From NCBI GenBank assembly GCA_030065815.1, contig JASJCU010000009.1, forward strand, positions 1 to 53,593: a stretch of 53,593 nucleotides of DNA, given 5' to 3'. The stretch is from Gammaproteobacteria bacterium (GTDB lineage Bacteria > Pseudomonadota > Gammaproteobacteria > Chromatiales > Chromatiaceae). Positions 8,591 through 19,287 of this stretch are shown piece after piece. Under the pieces are notes generated by a model, which did not search any database, was not told the origin of the DNA, and saw only the letters and a program-made list of their open reading frames with translations. The translations under genes were made by a program, and so were the position numbers. The stretch's first letter is position 1, and each line of letters starts with the position of its first letter.

Positions 8591-9065
8591 TAATCATTCG
8601 CCGCCGGCAGGCCGCGACGTCGGCGGCATGGTCATGGCCGTCGTGTTCATCCTGGTCGCGGCCGTGTCGCTGTGGGATACGACGACGATGGCCGATGCCG
8701 ATTCCTATGTGTTTCCGCGCGCGATCGCGATCGCGATGATCGCGTTCTCGATAGCGCTGATCGTCTGGAACCTGGTGCGCCCGTCGCCGGACGACGGCAG
8801 CCCAGTCGAAGGCGCCTCGACGCCGCGCCGCGTCGGCCTGGTCGCGGCGATGCTGATCGCCACGGCACTGATGCCGTACGTCGGTTTCGTGATCTCGGGC
8901 CTCGCGGTGTTCGCGGCGATCATGGGTTTCGCGATGTACGATCCATGGACGCGCTTCCGCGTCATCGTCTACCCGCTGGTCGGCGCCGGCATCGTCGTCG
9001 GTTTCTATGCCATCTTCGCCGAGCTGCTGCTGGTGCCGCTGCCGACCGGGCTGTTGTTCGACTGA
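8580..9065 (+). CDS. tctB: TTT transporter small permease (TctB family; SlcG-like)
   Basis: 161 residues, GTG start at 8580 with AGGAGGAAGG upstream, inside the end of tctA. Four predicted helices in the order expected for TctB: VMAVVFILVAAVSL, IAIAMIAFSIALIVW, then after a charged linker (PSPDDGSPVEGASTPRR) VAAMLIATALMPYVGF and a last double segment ending VPLPTGLLFD. Small subunit of the tricarboxylate-type transporter. Sequence conservation is low in this family, so the call rests mostly on length, topology and gene order. Confidence 0.88.
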   Translation: MQTDNHSPPAGRDVGGMVMAVVFILVAAVSLWDTTTMADADSYVFPRAIAIAMIAFSIALIVWNLVRPSPDDGSPVEGASTPRRVGLVAAMLIATALMPYVGFVISGLAVFAAIMGFAMYDPWTRFRVIVYPLVGAGIVVGFYAIFAELLLVPLPTGLLFD

Positions 9066-9103
9066 CGGGATTGGCGCAGCGTGTTTGACGGAGGGCCGCG
9101 CGC

Positions 9104-10033
9104 GTGACGGACATTGTGATCAGCGAGTTCATGGACCAGGCCGCGGTAGACGGCCTGGCCGCCGAGTTCGACGTGCTCTATGACCCCAGGCTGGTCGACG
9201 AGCCCGAGCGACTGGCCGCCGCCGGCGCCGACGCGAGGGCATTGATCGTACGCAACCGCACCCAGGTGCGCGGCGATCTGCTCGCAGCCGCCGCGCGGCT
9301 GCGGGTCGTCGGGCGTCTCGGTGTCGGCCTCGACAACATCGATGTCGCCGCGTGCGAGGTACGCGGCATCGAGGTCTGTCCGGCCACCGGCGCGAACGAT
9401 GTCGCGGTCGCCGAGTACGTCATCGCGACGGCCATGCTGCTGTTGCGCGACGCTTACCAGGCCGGCGCCGACGTGATCGCCGGTACCTGGCCGCGCCAGC
9501 GCTGCATGGGCCGCGAGATCGGCGGCAAGCTGCTGGGCCTGGTCGGTTACGGCGGCATCGCGCGCGAGACGGCGCGGCGCGCCCGTGCGCTGGGCATGCG
9601 CGTATTGGCCCACGATCCGTACCTGGCCGCGAGCGATCCGGCCTGGGACGACGTCGAGCGCTGCGAGCTCGATGCGCTGCTGGCCGCGGCCGACGTCGTC
9701 AGCCTGCACGTCCCACTGACCGATGCGACGCGCGGGCTGTTCGATGCGCGCCGGATCGCGTCGATGCAGCGCGGCGCGGTGCTGATCAACAGCGCGCGCG
9801 GCGGTACCGTCGACGAGGACGCGTTGATTGCCGCGCTGCGCTCGGGTCACCTCGGCGGCGCCGCGCTCGACGTGTTCGCGACCGAGGCGGTCACGGCGGA
9901 CAGCGGCGGCCGCTTCGCCGGTATTGCCAACCTGGTGTTGACGCCGCACATCGCCGGCGTCACGCAGGAGTCCAACGTGCGGGTCAGCGCGCTGACCGCC
10001 GACAACGTGCGCCGGGCACTGAGCGGCCGATGA
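9104..10033 (+). CDS. slcC: (S)-sulfolactate dehydrogenase (D-2-hydroxyacid dehydrogenase family)
   Basis: 309 residues, GTG start with GGAGGG 8 bases upstream. D-isomer-specific 2-hydroxyacid dehydrogenase with the dinucleotide motif GLVGYGGIARETA (about residues 144-156), the signature NSARGGTVDEDAL (catalytic Arg region) and LTPHIAGVTQESN carrying the catalytic His. This is the PGDH-like fold of SlcC, which oxidises (S)-sulfolactate to sulfopyruvate with NAD+. It overlaps comC by four bases (ATGA), and the SlcC/ComC pair is the known sulfolactate racemising system. SerA-type phosphoglycerate dehydrogenase is rejected because the regulatory domain is absent and the neighbours are sulfonate genes. 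Confidence 0.82.
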   Translation: MTDIVISEFMDQAAVDGLAAEFDVLYDPRLVDEPERLAAAGADARALIVRNRTQVRGDLLAAAARLRVVGRLGVGLDNIDVAACEVRGIEVCPATGANDVAVAEYVIATAMLLLRDAYQAGADVIAGTWPRQRCMGREIGGKLLGLVGYGGIARETARRARALGMRVLAHDPYLAASDPAWDDVERCELDALLAAADVVSLHVPLTDATRGLFDARRIASMQRGAVLINSARGGTVDEDALIAALRSGHLGGAALDVFATEAVTADSGGRFAGIANLVLTPHIAGVTQESNVRVSALTADNVRRALSGR

Positions 10034-11040
10034 CGGGGGTCACGCTATCGATCGAACAGGCCGAGGCATTGGCACGCGACGTGTTGCTGCAGCACGCGAC
10101 CGGCACCGCCAATGCCGTGTGTGTCGCGCGCGCGCTGATCGCCGCCGAGGTCGACGGTCAGAAGGGGCACGGCCTGTCGCGCGTGCCGTCGTATGCCGCG
10201 CAGGCCGCCAGCGGCAAGGTCGACGGCCACGCGCAGCCGTGCGTCGAGGCCGCCGTCACGGCCGCTGTACGCATCGATGCGGGCAACGGTTTCGCGTTCC
10301 CGGCGATGGCGCTCGCGGTCGACACGCTGGCCGAGCGCGTCGCCGTCACCGGCATTGCCGCGGCGGCGGTGTACCGGTCGCACCATTTCGGCCAGGCCGG
10401 CTATCACGTCGAGCGCCTCGCCGAGGCCGGCATGATCGGTCTCGTGTTCGGCAACAGCCCGAAGGCGATCGCGCCGTGGGGCGGCTCGGCCGGCGTATTC
10501 GGCACCAATCCGATCGCGTTCGCGGCGCCGCGCGCGGCCGGGCCGGCGCTGCTGATCGATCTCAGCCTGAGCAAGGTGGCGCGCGGCAAGGTCATGATAG
10601 CGGCCCGGCAGGGTGAGCCGATACCGGAAGGCTGGGCGCTCGACAGCGGCGGTCGGCCGACCACCGATGCCGCGGCCGCGCTGCAGGGCACGATGCTGCC
10701 GATGGGCGACGCCAAGGGCGCCGCGCTGGTCCTGATGGTCGAGATACTCGCCGCGGCACTGACCGGCGCACGCTTCGGTTTCGAGGCCTCGTCGTTCTTC
10801 AGTGCCGACGGCGAGCCGCCCGGGGTCGGCCAGTTCCTGATCGCGATCGATCCCGACGCGTTCTCCGCAGGGGGCTTCGCCGCGCGGCTGGAGACGCTGC
10901 TCGACGCGATCCTGCAGCAGGACGGTACGCGGCTCCCCGGCGAACGCCGACACGCGCTGCGCGAGCAGGCGGCACGCGCTGGCGTGACGATTCCGGCCGC
11001 GCTGTTCGACGAGCTCAACGGCCTGGCGGCCGGCGGCTGA
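10030..11040 (+). CDS. comC: (R)-sulfolactate dehydrogenase (LDH2/malate family)
   Basis: 336 residues from the ATG at 10030, which overlaps the slcC stop. The frame is open upstream but only as antiparallel coding shadow. LDH2/MDH2 fold: GHGLSRVPSY near residue 45, catalytic-His region YRSHHFGQAGYH (about 115-126), FGTNPIAFAAP near residue 157, and GDAKGAALVLMVEIL near 235. ComC reduces sulfopyruvate to (R)-sulfolactate with NAD(P)H. Together with SlcC it turns (S)-sulfolactate into the (R) form that SuyAB cleaves. Other members of this family act on malate, ureidoglycolate or methyl-proline; the coupling to slcC decides the call. Confidence 0.82.
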   Translation: MTGVTLSIEQAEALARDVLLQHATGTANAVCVARALIAAEVDGQKGHGLSRVPSYAAQAASGKVDGHAQPCVEAAVTAAVRIDAGNGFAFPAMALAVDTLAERVAVTGIAAAAVYRSHHFGQAGYHVERLAEAGMIGLVFGNSPKAIAPWGGSAGVFGTNPIAFAAPRAAGPALLIDLSLSKVARGKVMIAARQGEPIPEGWALDSGGRPTTDAAAALQGTMLPMGDAKGAALVLMVEILAAALTGARFGFEASSFFSADGEPPGVGQFLIAIDPDAFSAGGFAARLETLLDAILQQDGTRLPGERRHALREQAARAGVTIPAALFDELNGLAAGG

Positions 11041-11077
11041 ATTCGGACGTGCAGGGCGACCCGCGGGGGGTATCGCG

Positions 11078-12148
11078 ATGACGACGCGCTACAGGATCGC
11101 CGTGATTCCGGGCGACGGCATCGGCCGCGAGGTCGTGCCGGAAGGTATCAAGGTGCTCGAACGGACCGCCGAGCGCTGCGGCATCGGGTTCACGTGGGAC
11201 GAATTCGACTGGTCGTGCGAGCGCTTCGCCAGGCACGGCGCGATGATGCCCGAGGACGGCATCGCGCAGATCGCGAACCATGATGCAATCTACCTCGGCG
11301 CGGTCGGTTTCCCCGGCGTGCCCGACCATGTGTCGCTGTGGGGGCTGTTGATCCCGATCCGTCGCGAGTTCCGGCAGTACGTCAACCTGCGTCCGGTCCG
11401 CCTGTTCGACGGCGTACCGTGCCCGCTCGCCGGCCGTGCGCCCGGCGACATCGACTTCTACATCGTGCGCGAGAACAACGAGGGCGAGTACTCCGACGTC
11501 GGCGGACGCCTGTATGCCGGTACCGACGACGAGACCGTCGTGCAGCAGAGCATCTTCACCCGCCGCGGCGTCGACCGGGTCCTGCGCTACGCGTTCGAGC
11601 TCGCGCAGCGCCGCCCGGCGCGGCACCTGACCAGCGCGACCAAGTCGAACGGCATCATCCACACGATGCCGTTCTGGGACGAGCGCGTCGACGCGATGGC
11701 CGCGGGCTTCCCGGACGTCGCGGTCGACAGGTTCCACGTCGATATCCTGACCGCGCAGTTCGTGCGCAATCCAAACTGGTTCGATGTCGTCGTTGGCTCC
11801 AACCTGTTCGGCGACATCCTGTCCGACCTCGGTCCGGCCTGCACCGGCACGATCGGCATCGCGCCATCGGCGAACCTGAACCCGGAGCGCGATTTCCCGT
11901 CGTGCTTCGAGCCGGTACACGGTTCGGCCCCGGATATCACCGGCAAGGGCATCGCCAATCCGATCGGGCAGATCTGGTCGGGCGCGATGATGCTCGACCA
12001 TCTCGGACATCGCGACGCGCACGACATGATCATGCACGCGATCGAACGCGTGCTCGCCGACCCGGCCGCGCCGCGTACGCCGGACATGGGCGGCGTGGCG
12101 GCGACTGCCGAACTCGGCGACGCGATCGCGGCGGCCGTCGGATCCTGA
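11078..12148 (+). CDS. Tartrate/isopropylmalate dehydrogenase-family NAD-dependent beta-decarboxylating enzyme
   Basis: 356 residues, isocitrate/isopropylmalate dehydrogenase superfamily, closest by eye to the TtuC/DmlA group. It shows IPGDGIGREVVPEG at the start, the substrate segment RENNEGEYSDVGGRLYAG, TSATKSNGI with the catalytic Lys, VVGSNLFGDILSDLGP with the metal-binding Asp residues, and the NAD-binding EPVHGSAPDITGKGIANP. Family enzymes oxidise and often decarboxylate malate-like 2-hydroxyacids. It lies 37 bases after comC and looks like the last gene of the sulfonate operon. I know of no defined role for such an enzyme in sulfolactate catabolism. D-malate or tartrate is the family's usual substrate, and a sulfo-analogue is a possibility only. 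Confidence 0.85.
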   Translation: MTTRYRIAVIPGDGIGREVVPEGIKVLERTAERCGIGFTWDEFDWSCERFARHGAMMPEDGIAQIANHDAIYLGAVGFPGVPDHVSLWGLLIPIRREFRQYVNLRPVRLFDGVPCPLAGRAPGDIDFYIVRENNEGEYSDVGGRLYAGTDDETVVQQSIFTRRGVDRVLRYAFELAQRRPARHLTSATKSNGIIHTMPFWDERVDAMAAGFPDVAVDRFHVDILTAQFVRNPNWFDVVVGSNLFGDILSDLGPACTGTIGIAPSANLNPERDFPSCFEPVHGSAPDITGKGIANPIGQIWSGAMMLDHLGHRDAHDMIMHAIERVLADPAAPRTPDMGGVAATAELGDAIAAAVGS

Positions 12149-12792
12149 GCCATGCTCGTGCCCGGTACGCATTTCGGGCATCGTGAGTATCTGGTTGCGC
12201 ACCAGTCGCCGGCGCCCGCAGTGGCGGTACCGACGGCGGCCGGCGGCATCGCCGTGTCGCATTGGGGAGGCTGCGGCGACATCGGTGGACCCGACGGCCT
12301 GGCTGGGACGGGCAGCAGGGGCGACGCGGCGCACGGGGTTGTGCGTTGACCGGAACGTCTTCGCGCATCTTGCCACCGCGTCGCCGGATACCCATGGGCC
12401 GGTGACCGGGGTCGACCTGTCATCGGGTGTATGTTTCGCGGGCGCCGGCCGTCCGCACCGTGGCGGCGTCGGTCGCTTCGCGCTTCGCGCCAGCCTGACG
12501 GGCTCATGAGCCGAACGACGTCAACTCTGCGGGTGTCGGGAATGCGTTTGCTTTCGGCCGTTGTTGCGAAGATCCGGAATCGGCGGCTTGTGCCCGGTGC
12601 TGTGCTCCGCGGACGGCTGCGCTTTGCCGCTCGCGCTGACTTGGCTTCCACGTACGCCACGGCAGCGGCTACGGCTTTCGCTCCAGGCCGGCACCACGAC
12701 GGCTGCGAGCGCCTCGGGCCGTGCGAAGTCGCACGCAGTATGCGGGCTGGTCGACAATCGCGGCGTAGTGGCCGAAACACTGGGGGTCGCGG
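12149..12792. other. Gene-free stretch after the sulfonate operon
   Basis: About 640 bases with no reading frame that has a ribosome site, recognisable motif or gene-like start. It may hold the end of the operon transcript and the lysE promoter, but no clear hairpin-plus-T terminator or -35/-10 pair stands out. Confidence 0.5.
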
Positions 12793-13422
12793 ATGAACGA
12801 TGTCGTGGCAGTCCTGCTCGGGGTCGCGGCGATCTGGGGGGTCGCCGTCGTGACCCCGGGTCCGAATTTCTTTCTCGTCGCGCACCAGGGCGCGTCGCAG
12901 TCGCGGCGCGCAGCCGCGATGGCCGTGCTCGGCATCGTACTCGGCACGGTGCTGTGGGGCCTCGCGTACTTCTTCGGCATAACGCTGCTGTTCGCCGTGG
13001 CGCCGTGGGCCTTCGGTCTGCTCAAGCTGCTGGGTGCCGCCTACCTGTGTTACCTGGGTGTCCGGCTGCTGTGGCGTGCCGGCCAGCGGTCGTCCCCCAT
13101 TCGCCACTCGTCGGCGCCCCGGCGCGTGTTCTGGACCGGTCTGCTGACCAACCTGACCAACCCGAAGACCGCGCTGTTCGTCATGAGCCTGTTCGCGACG
13201 GTGTTGCCCGAGCGGCCGGGCTGGGTGCTCGGCGTCTCGAGCGTCATCGTGATGGCCGGGATCTCGCTGCTCTGGTACGGCGCGGTCGCGCTGCTGCTGT
13301 CGAGCCATCGCGTCATGCATGCCTATCGAAACGCGCGGCTCGCGATCGAGCGCGTCGCCGGTGCCGTGTTCATCGGTTTCGGTGTGCACCTGGCGCTGGG
13401 CCGGCACGGGGCGGGCGACTGA
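12793..13422 (+). CDS. LysE/RhtB family exporter
   Basis: 209 residues with six hydrophobic segments. The family signature is present: VTPGPNFFLVAHQGASQSRR in the first loop (PGPN), GAAYLCYLGVRLL in the third helix and TGLLTNLTNPKTALF in the fourth. LysE/RhtB proteins export amino acids and related small metabolites across the inner membrane. A GGGGGT run lies just upstream of the ATG. The gene is separated from the sulfonate operon by more than 600 bases, so a shared role is not supported. Confidence 0.88.
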   Translation: MNDVVAVLLGVAAIWGVAVVTPGPNFFLVAHQGASQSRRAAAMAVLGIVLGTVLWGLAYFFGITLLFAVAPWAFGLLKLLGAAYLCYLGVRLLWRAGQRSSPIRHSSAPRRVFWTGLLTNLTNPKTALFVMSLFATVLPERPGWVLGVSSVIVMAGISLLWYGAVALLLSSHRVMHAYRNARLAIERVAGAVFIGFGVHLALGRHGAGD

Positions 13423-13571
13423 GCGGCCGGGTCGGGGCGCGATGGCGCGCTACCGTTATCTGCGCGCGATCGCGATTTGCGCCAGGTGCCGCGTGCGGCG
13501 CCGGGTTGCAGCCGGCCGATCCGACCGCGTGACCGCCCGCCGTTCGTCGGGTGGCGCCGCGGACGCGGCGA

Positions 13572-14354
13572 TCAGCCGGCGGGTGCTGCCGGCGATCGCC
13601 GTCGCGACATGCCCAACGCCAGTAGACCGGCGCCGAGCAACGCGGTCGGCATGGGCAGTGCGACGGCGCCGACGTTGACGGCGAAACCCTCGGCGTCGGC
13701 GAGCAGCAGCAGGCTCTCGCCACCGCCCGGGGCGACGGTCACGGTGAAGTTGATACTGTCGACGACCAGCCCGCCCGGCAGGCCGAGGTCCGTGTCGGCC
13801 TCGAGCAGCAGGTCGACGATCGGATCGATCTCGGTCGTGCTGAGCAGCGACAGAACTGCGAGGGCGAATGCAAACTCGCTGACGGCATCGTCGACCAATG
13901 CCGTGGCTGCCGCCGCGTAGTCGAACACGAACGCGACCTCGTAGGTGTCGGTGGCGGAGGTGTTGTCGAGCGTCACCGCGCCATCGGTAAAGAAGAAGGA
14001 ATCGGCGGTGCCGGCCGCGGCCGCGGCGCCGGCGTCACCGAACGCGACGGCCAGCAGGTCGACGTCATCGCCGACAGCGAGCGTCGTCGCGGCCGCCGGC
14101 GTGGCCGAGCCGTCGGCATCGGCCGTTGCATCCCCGATCGCGAGTATGCCGCTGTCGAACACCGTCGCCTCGCCTTCGATCAGCAGGTCGCCGGTCGTGC
14201 CGGGGCTGGTCAGGTTGGTGACCGATGCGACGCTGAGCCGCGACGACACGATTGCATCGTAGATCGCGGTCGCGCTCGCCGGCCCGGTCGCCAGCAGTGC
14301 GCTCACGAATGCTCCGGCGACGAGCCGGGTGCGGACTATGGGGAGTGAGTACAT
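13572..14354 (-). CDS. Secreted VPLPA/PEP-CTERM-like protein
   Basis: 260 residues from the ATG at 14354 (AGGAAG upstream on the minus strand). The frame extends further upstream but without gene character. An N-terminal signal peptide (residues 1-28, ending ATGPASA) is followed by a low-complexity, Ala/Asp/Thr-rich, beta-type region with almost no Lys or Cys. The C-terminus reads VALPMPTALLGAGLLALGMSRRR: a Pro-rich motif, a hydrophobic helix and an arginine cluster. This is the layout of exosortase-sorted VPLPA-CTERM proteins, which are exported and probably processed into extracellular matrix. No exosortase gene is in the window. The specific function is unknown. Confidence 0.8.
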   Translation of the reverse strand: MYSLPIVRTRLVAGAFVSALLATGPASATAIYDAIVSSRLSVASVTNLTSPGTTGDLLIEGEATVFDSGILAIGDATADADGSATPAAATTLAVGDDVDLLAVAFGDAGAAAAAGTADSFFFTDGAVTLDNTSATDTYEVAFVFDYAAAATALVDDAVSEFAFALAVLSLLSTTEIDPIVDLLLEADTDLGLPGGLVVDSINFTVTVAPGGGESLLLLADAEGFAVNVGAVALPMPTALLGAGLLALGMSRRRSPAAPAG

Positions 14355-14587
14355 GGCCGTTCTTCCTTTGGCTGTCGATCCCTGTTCTCGGTTAACGCTA
14401 CCCGATCGGTGGCCGCGGTCGCAACCCCGGCGCGCGGCGTTCGCGGTCGTTGCCGGTCGTCGAGGCCTGGCAGTGCCGGCGCCTGGTGGTTGGCCGCGGC
14501 GGCGCCTGCCGGCCGCGGCTGTCGAAACCGGCCACGCGCCACCACGCCGGCGCGGCACCGGCGGCGAGCGAACTGCCGCGCGATGAC

Positions 14588-14950
14588 TCAACCGTCGGGA
14601 AAGAACGGGCTGATCGACAGGTACAGGATCAGGCCGATGATCAGGCTGTAGAGGATCACCTGCAGCGGGTTCTCGATCAGGTTCTGCACGAAGGTGCGGT
14701 GCTGGCCGGCGCTGCGCAGCCGCTCGTAGGCGGCGCGCTGCTCGCGAAAGCGCCTGGCCTGGTAGTCGTCCATCAGCGCCTTGGCGCGCGCGAACTGGTC
14801 GTCGTCCTCGACCCAGATGCCCGGCGCCGAGATGCCCCACGGCCCGGCCTGCGTCTCGTAGAACGCGATCTGGTTGTCGTGCAACAGCTCGCGGATCTCG
14901 GCGATCTCGTCGTCGGGTGCATGGCGCAGTTTGATCAGCAGTCGGGACAT
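14588..14950 (-). CDS. DUF6164-like small membrane protein
   Basis: 120 residues. The N-terminal soluble part (residues 1-85: LLIKLRHAPDDEIAEIRELL, then WGISAPGIWVEDDDQFARAKALM) resembles small ferredoxin-like signal-transducing domains. The C-terminus has one long hydrophobic stretch (ENPLQVILYSLIIGLILYLSI) ending in SPFFPDG. I associate this pattern with DUF6164 proteins of gammaproteobacteria, whose function is unknown. It lies upstream of the VPLPA-CTERM gene in the same orientation, 233 bases away, so co-transcription is uncertain. Confidence 0.75.
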   Translation of the reverse strand: MSRLLIKLRHAPDDEIAEIRELLHDNQIAFYETQAGPWGISAPGIWVEDDDQFARAKALMDDYQARRFREQRAAYERLRSAGQHRTFVQNLIENPLQVILYSLIIGLILYLSISPFFPDG

Positions 14951-15260
14951 GTCTCGGCGGCGTGGTGTTGGAAGTGGCCGCGGCCCGCGGCTGGCGCGCC
15001 CGGTCGGCGCATTGTAGCGGCTGGCGCGTCGCGACGGCGCAGGTGCGGCAGCGGCCTACACCGAACTGGAGTTGGCCGGGGTGGAGTTGGCCGGGGTGGA
15101 CGGGGCCGGGCAGGGCGCGGTCGGGACGTGCACCGGATCGACTCGCGCGACCGCCGCGCGATGACGCCATCCGGCGCGCAGGCAAGACCGGTCGCGTCGG
15201 TGCGGCAGGCAGCTGCCGCCGGCGGCGCCCCCGCCCGCCATCCGCCGCATCCGCTCGGCG
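14951..15260. other. Intergenic stretch with a short tandem repeat
   Basis: About 310 bases between two minus-strand genes. The only structure seen is the 15-base tandem repeat at 15068-15097. It should contain the promoter of the downstream DUF6164-like gene, but no convincing boxes were found. Confidence 0.4.
15068..15097. repeat. 15-bp tandem repeat, two full copies
   Basis: GGAGTTGGCCGGGGT occurs twice head to tail, followed by a degenerate third start (GGACGGGGCCGGG). It is intergenic and too short to call a functional element. Confidence 0.6.
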
Positions 15261-15908
15261 TCAGGCCTGCGACGGCAGCAGCGTCACGATCAGCGCGTCG
15301 GCGACCGCGTCGAGTTGGGCGCGCGGTCTGCCCTGGCGCGCCAGTACGGACAGGCCGTAGATCGTCGCAATCACGAGGCCGGCGATGTGCCGTGGGTCCG
15401 CGTGTCCCTGCAGTCGGCCGTGTCGACGTTCGCTGGCCAGCACATCGGTCAGCGCCTTTTCGTTGGCCAGGTCCATGTCGTGCAGCGCCGCCGCGGCCTG
15501 CTCGGGCATCGCGCTGCCGCCGAGCTCGCAGCTGCTCTTGACGAACAGGCAGCCGCGCGGCGACCCGGTGTCCGCGATCAGGTCGAGGACGCCGTCGAGA
15601 TAGTTGCGCAGGCGTTGCGCCAGCGGTGCATCCGCGGGTTCGCGCAGGCGCCGCTGCAGCGGCGCGCCGTACTGCGCCATGTAGTGCTCGAGCGCCGCGG
15701 CGTACAGGTCTTCCTTGTTGCCGAACGCTGCATACAGGCTCGGCTTGGCGATCCCCAGCGCCTGGGTCAGGTCGTTCATCGACGTGCCCGCGTAGCCATT
15801 GCGCCAGAACACGCGCATCGCCTTGTCGAGCGCGTCGGTGGTATCGAATGTGCGTTTTCTGCCTGCACGCATTGTGTGGTTGATCGTTGCCGTCACTTGC
15901 CTTGACAT
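15261..15908 (-). CDS. TetR family transcriptional regulator
   Basis: 215 residues from the ATG at 15908; a start at 15872 (203 residues, MRAGRKRTFDTT) is equally possible because neither has a clear ribosome site. The helix-turn-helix covers about residues 20-70: KAMRVFWRNGYAGTSMNDLT, GIAKPSLYAAFGNKEDLY. The C-terminal ligand domain contains GCLFVKSSCELG, common in the AcrR-like group that often controls oxidoreductases. It is transcribed away from the SDR gene at 15982, with two operator-like 15-mers in the shared region. This is the classic arrangement of a repressor with its target. The ligand is unknown. Confidence 0.9.
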   Translation of the reverse strand: MSRQVTATINHTMRAGRKRTFDTTDALDKAMRVFWRNGYAGTSMNDLTQALGIAKPSLYAAFGNKEDLYAAALEHYMAQYGAPLQRRLREPADAPLAQRLRNYLDGVLDLIADTGSPRGCLFVKSSCELGGSAMPEQAAAALHDMDLANEKALTDVLASERRHGRLQGHADPRHIAGLVIATIYGLSVLARQGRPRAQLDAVADALIVTLLPSQA

Positions 15909-15911
15909 TAT

Positions 15912-15953
15912 GTACCGATAGGTAAACAATTGCAATTATTTACCAAACGGTAC
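15912..15953. promoter_or_regulatory. Paired TetR operator, two TACC-N4-GGTA sites in inverted orientation
   Basis: GTACCGATAGGTAAA (15912-15926) and TTTACCAAACGGTAC (15939-15953) are near reverse complements (13 of 15) separated by 12 bases. Each contains its own TACC/GGTA dyad. They lie between the tetR and SDR genes and are the only AT-rich DNA in the vicinity, so they probably cover both promoters. Confidence 0.75.
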
Positions 15954-15981
15954 ACAACCCCAAGCGGGTAAGGAGCCTGTC

Positions 15982-16722
15982 ATGGATTCAGTCAAAGATC
16001 GCGTCGTTCTCGTCACCGGCGCCAACCGCGGCATCGGCAAGAGCATCGTCGAGACGTTTCTCGACGCCGGCGCGGGCCGGGTCTACGCGGCCGCGCGCCG
16101 CCCCGAATCTCTCGATGCCCTGACCGCGACCTACGGTGACCGCATCGTTCCGCTGCATATCGACCTCAACGACCCCGCCAGCATCACGGCCGCGGCCGGG
16201 GTCGCCACCGACGTCGATATCGTCGTCAACAACGCCGGCATGCTGAACGTCGCCAACCCGTTGGCCGACGACGCCGTGAATGCGCTACAGCAGGAGGTCG
16301 AGGTAAACGTCTACGGCCTGATGCGCATGGCGCAGGCCTTCGCGCCGGTGCTGGCCGGCAACGGCGGCGGCGCGCTGGTGCAGCTCAACTCGGTCGCGTC
16401 GATGAAGAGTTTCGCCGACTTCGCGACCTATTCGGCGTCGAAGGCGGCGTCGTATTCGATCACCCAGGGCCTGCGCGACGTATTGCATGAGCAGGGCACA
16501 CGAGTGATCAGCGTCCACCCCGGACCAATCGAGACCGACATGGCGCACAGCGCCGGCCTCGGCGACATCGCGGAACCGGCCGAACGGGTCGCCGAGGCGA
16601 TCATCGACGCGCTCGCGTCCGGCGACTTTCACGTCTTCCCCGACACGATGGCGCGGCAGGTCGGCACGGCGTATCGCGATTTCGCCAGCCAGGTCGTCGA
16701 AGCGAACCTGATGGCCGGGTGA
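15982..16722 (+). CDS. Short-chain dehydrogenase/reductase controlled by the divergent TetR
   Basis: 246 residues with AAGGAG before the ATG. Classical SDR motifs: [12 protein letters not shown] near residue 15, VVNNAGML near residue 84, LNSVAS with the catalytic Ser and [11 protein letters not shown] with Tyr and Lys (about residues 152-158), and HPGPIETDM. It lacks the C-terminal GG of fatty-acid-type reductases and resembles generic NAD(P)-dependent oxidoreductases acting on alcohols, aldehydes or xenobiotics. A 14-base-pair perfect hairpin follows 7 bases after the stop codon. The substrate is unknown; control by TetR suggests an inducible detoxification role. Confidence 0.9.
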   Translation: MDSVKDRVVLVTGANRGIGKSIVETFLDAGAGRVYAAARRPESLDALTATYGDRIVPLHIDLNDPASITAAAGVATDVDIVVNNAGMLNVANPLADDAVNALQQEVEVNVYGLMRMAQAFAPVLAGNGGGALVQLNSVASMKSFADFATYSASKAASYSITQGLRDVLHEQGTRVISVHPGPIETDMAHSAGLGDIAEPAERVAEAIIDALASGDFHVFPDTMARQVGTAYRDFASQVVEANLMAG

Positions 16723-16729
16723 TCGCGGC

Positions 16730-16761
16730 GGTCGCTGCCGGCGCCGCCGCCGGCAGCGACC
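16730..16761 (+). terminator. Long GC hairpin after the SDR gene, without T-run
   Basis: A perfect 14-bp stem (left arm GGTCGCTGCCGGCG, 16730-16743; right arm 16748-16761) around the loop CCGC. No T-run follows, so it may work as a Rho-aided terminator or as a barrier to exonucleases rather than as a standard intrinsic terminator. Confidence 0.55.
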
Positions 16762-19263
<2,502 letters not shown>

Positions 19264-19287
19264 CCGACCCGGCTGTCGCCGACGGCC

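Noticed and set aside
9104-10033. D-3-phosphoglycerate dehydrogenase (SerA)
   Set aside because: No C-terminal regulatory domain, and the gene is translationally coupled to comC next to a TTT importer.
11587-13407. A minus-strand open frame of 606 codons
   Set aside because: It overlaps the TtuC-like and LysE genes in antisense and gives a low-complexity Arg/Pro-rich translation.
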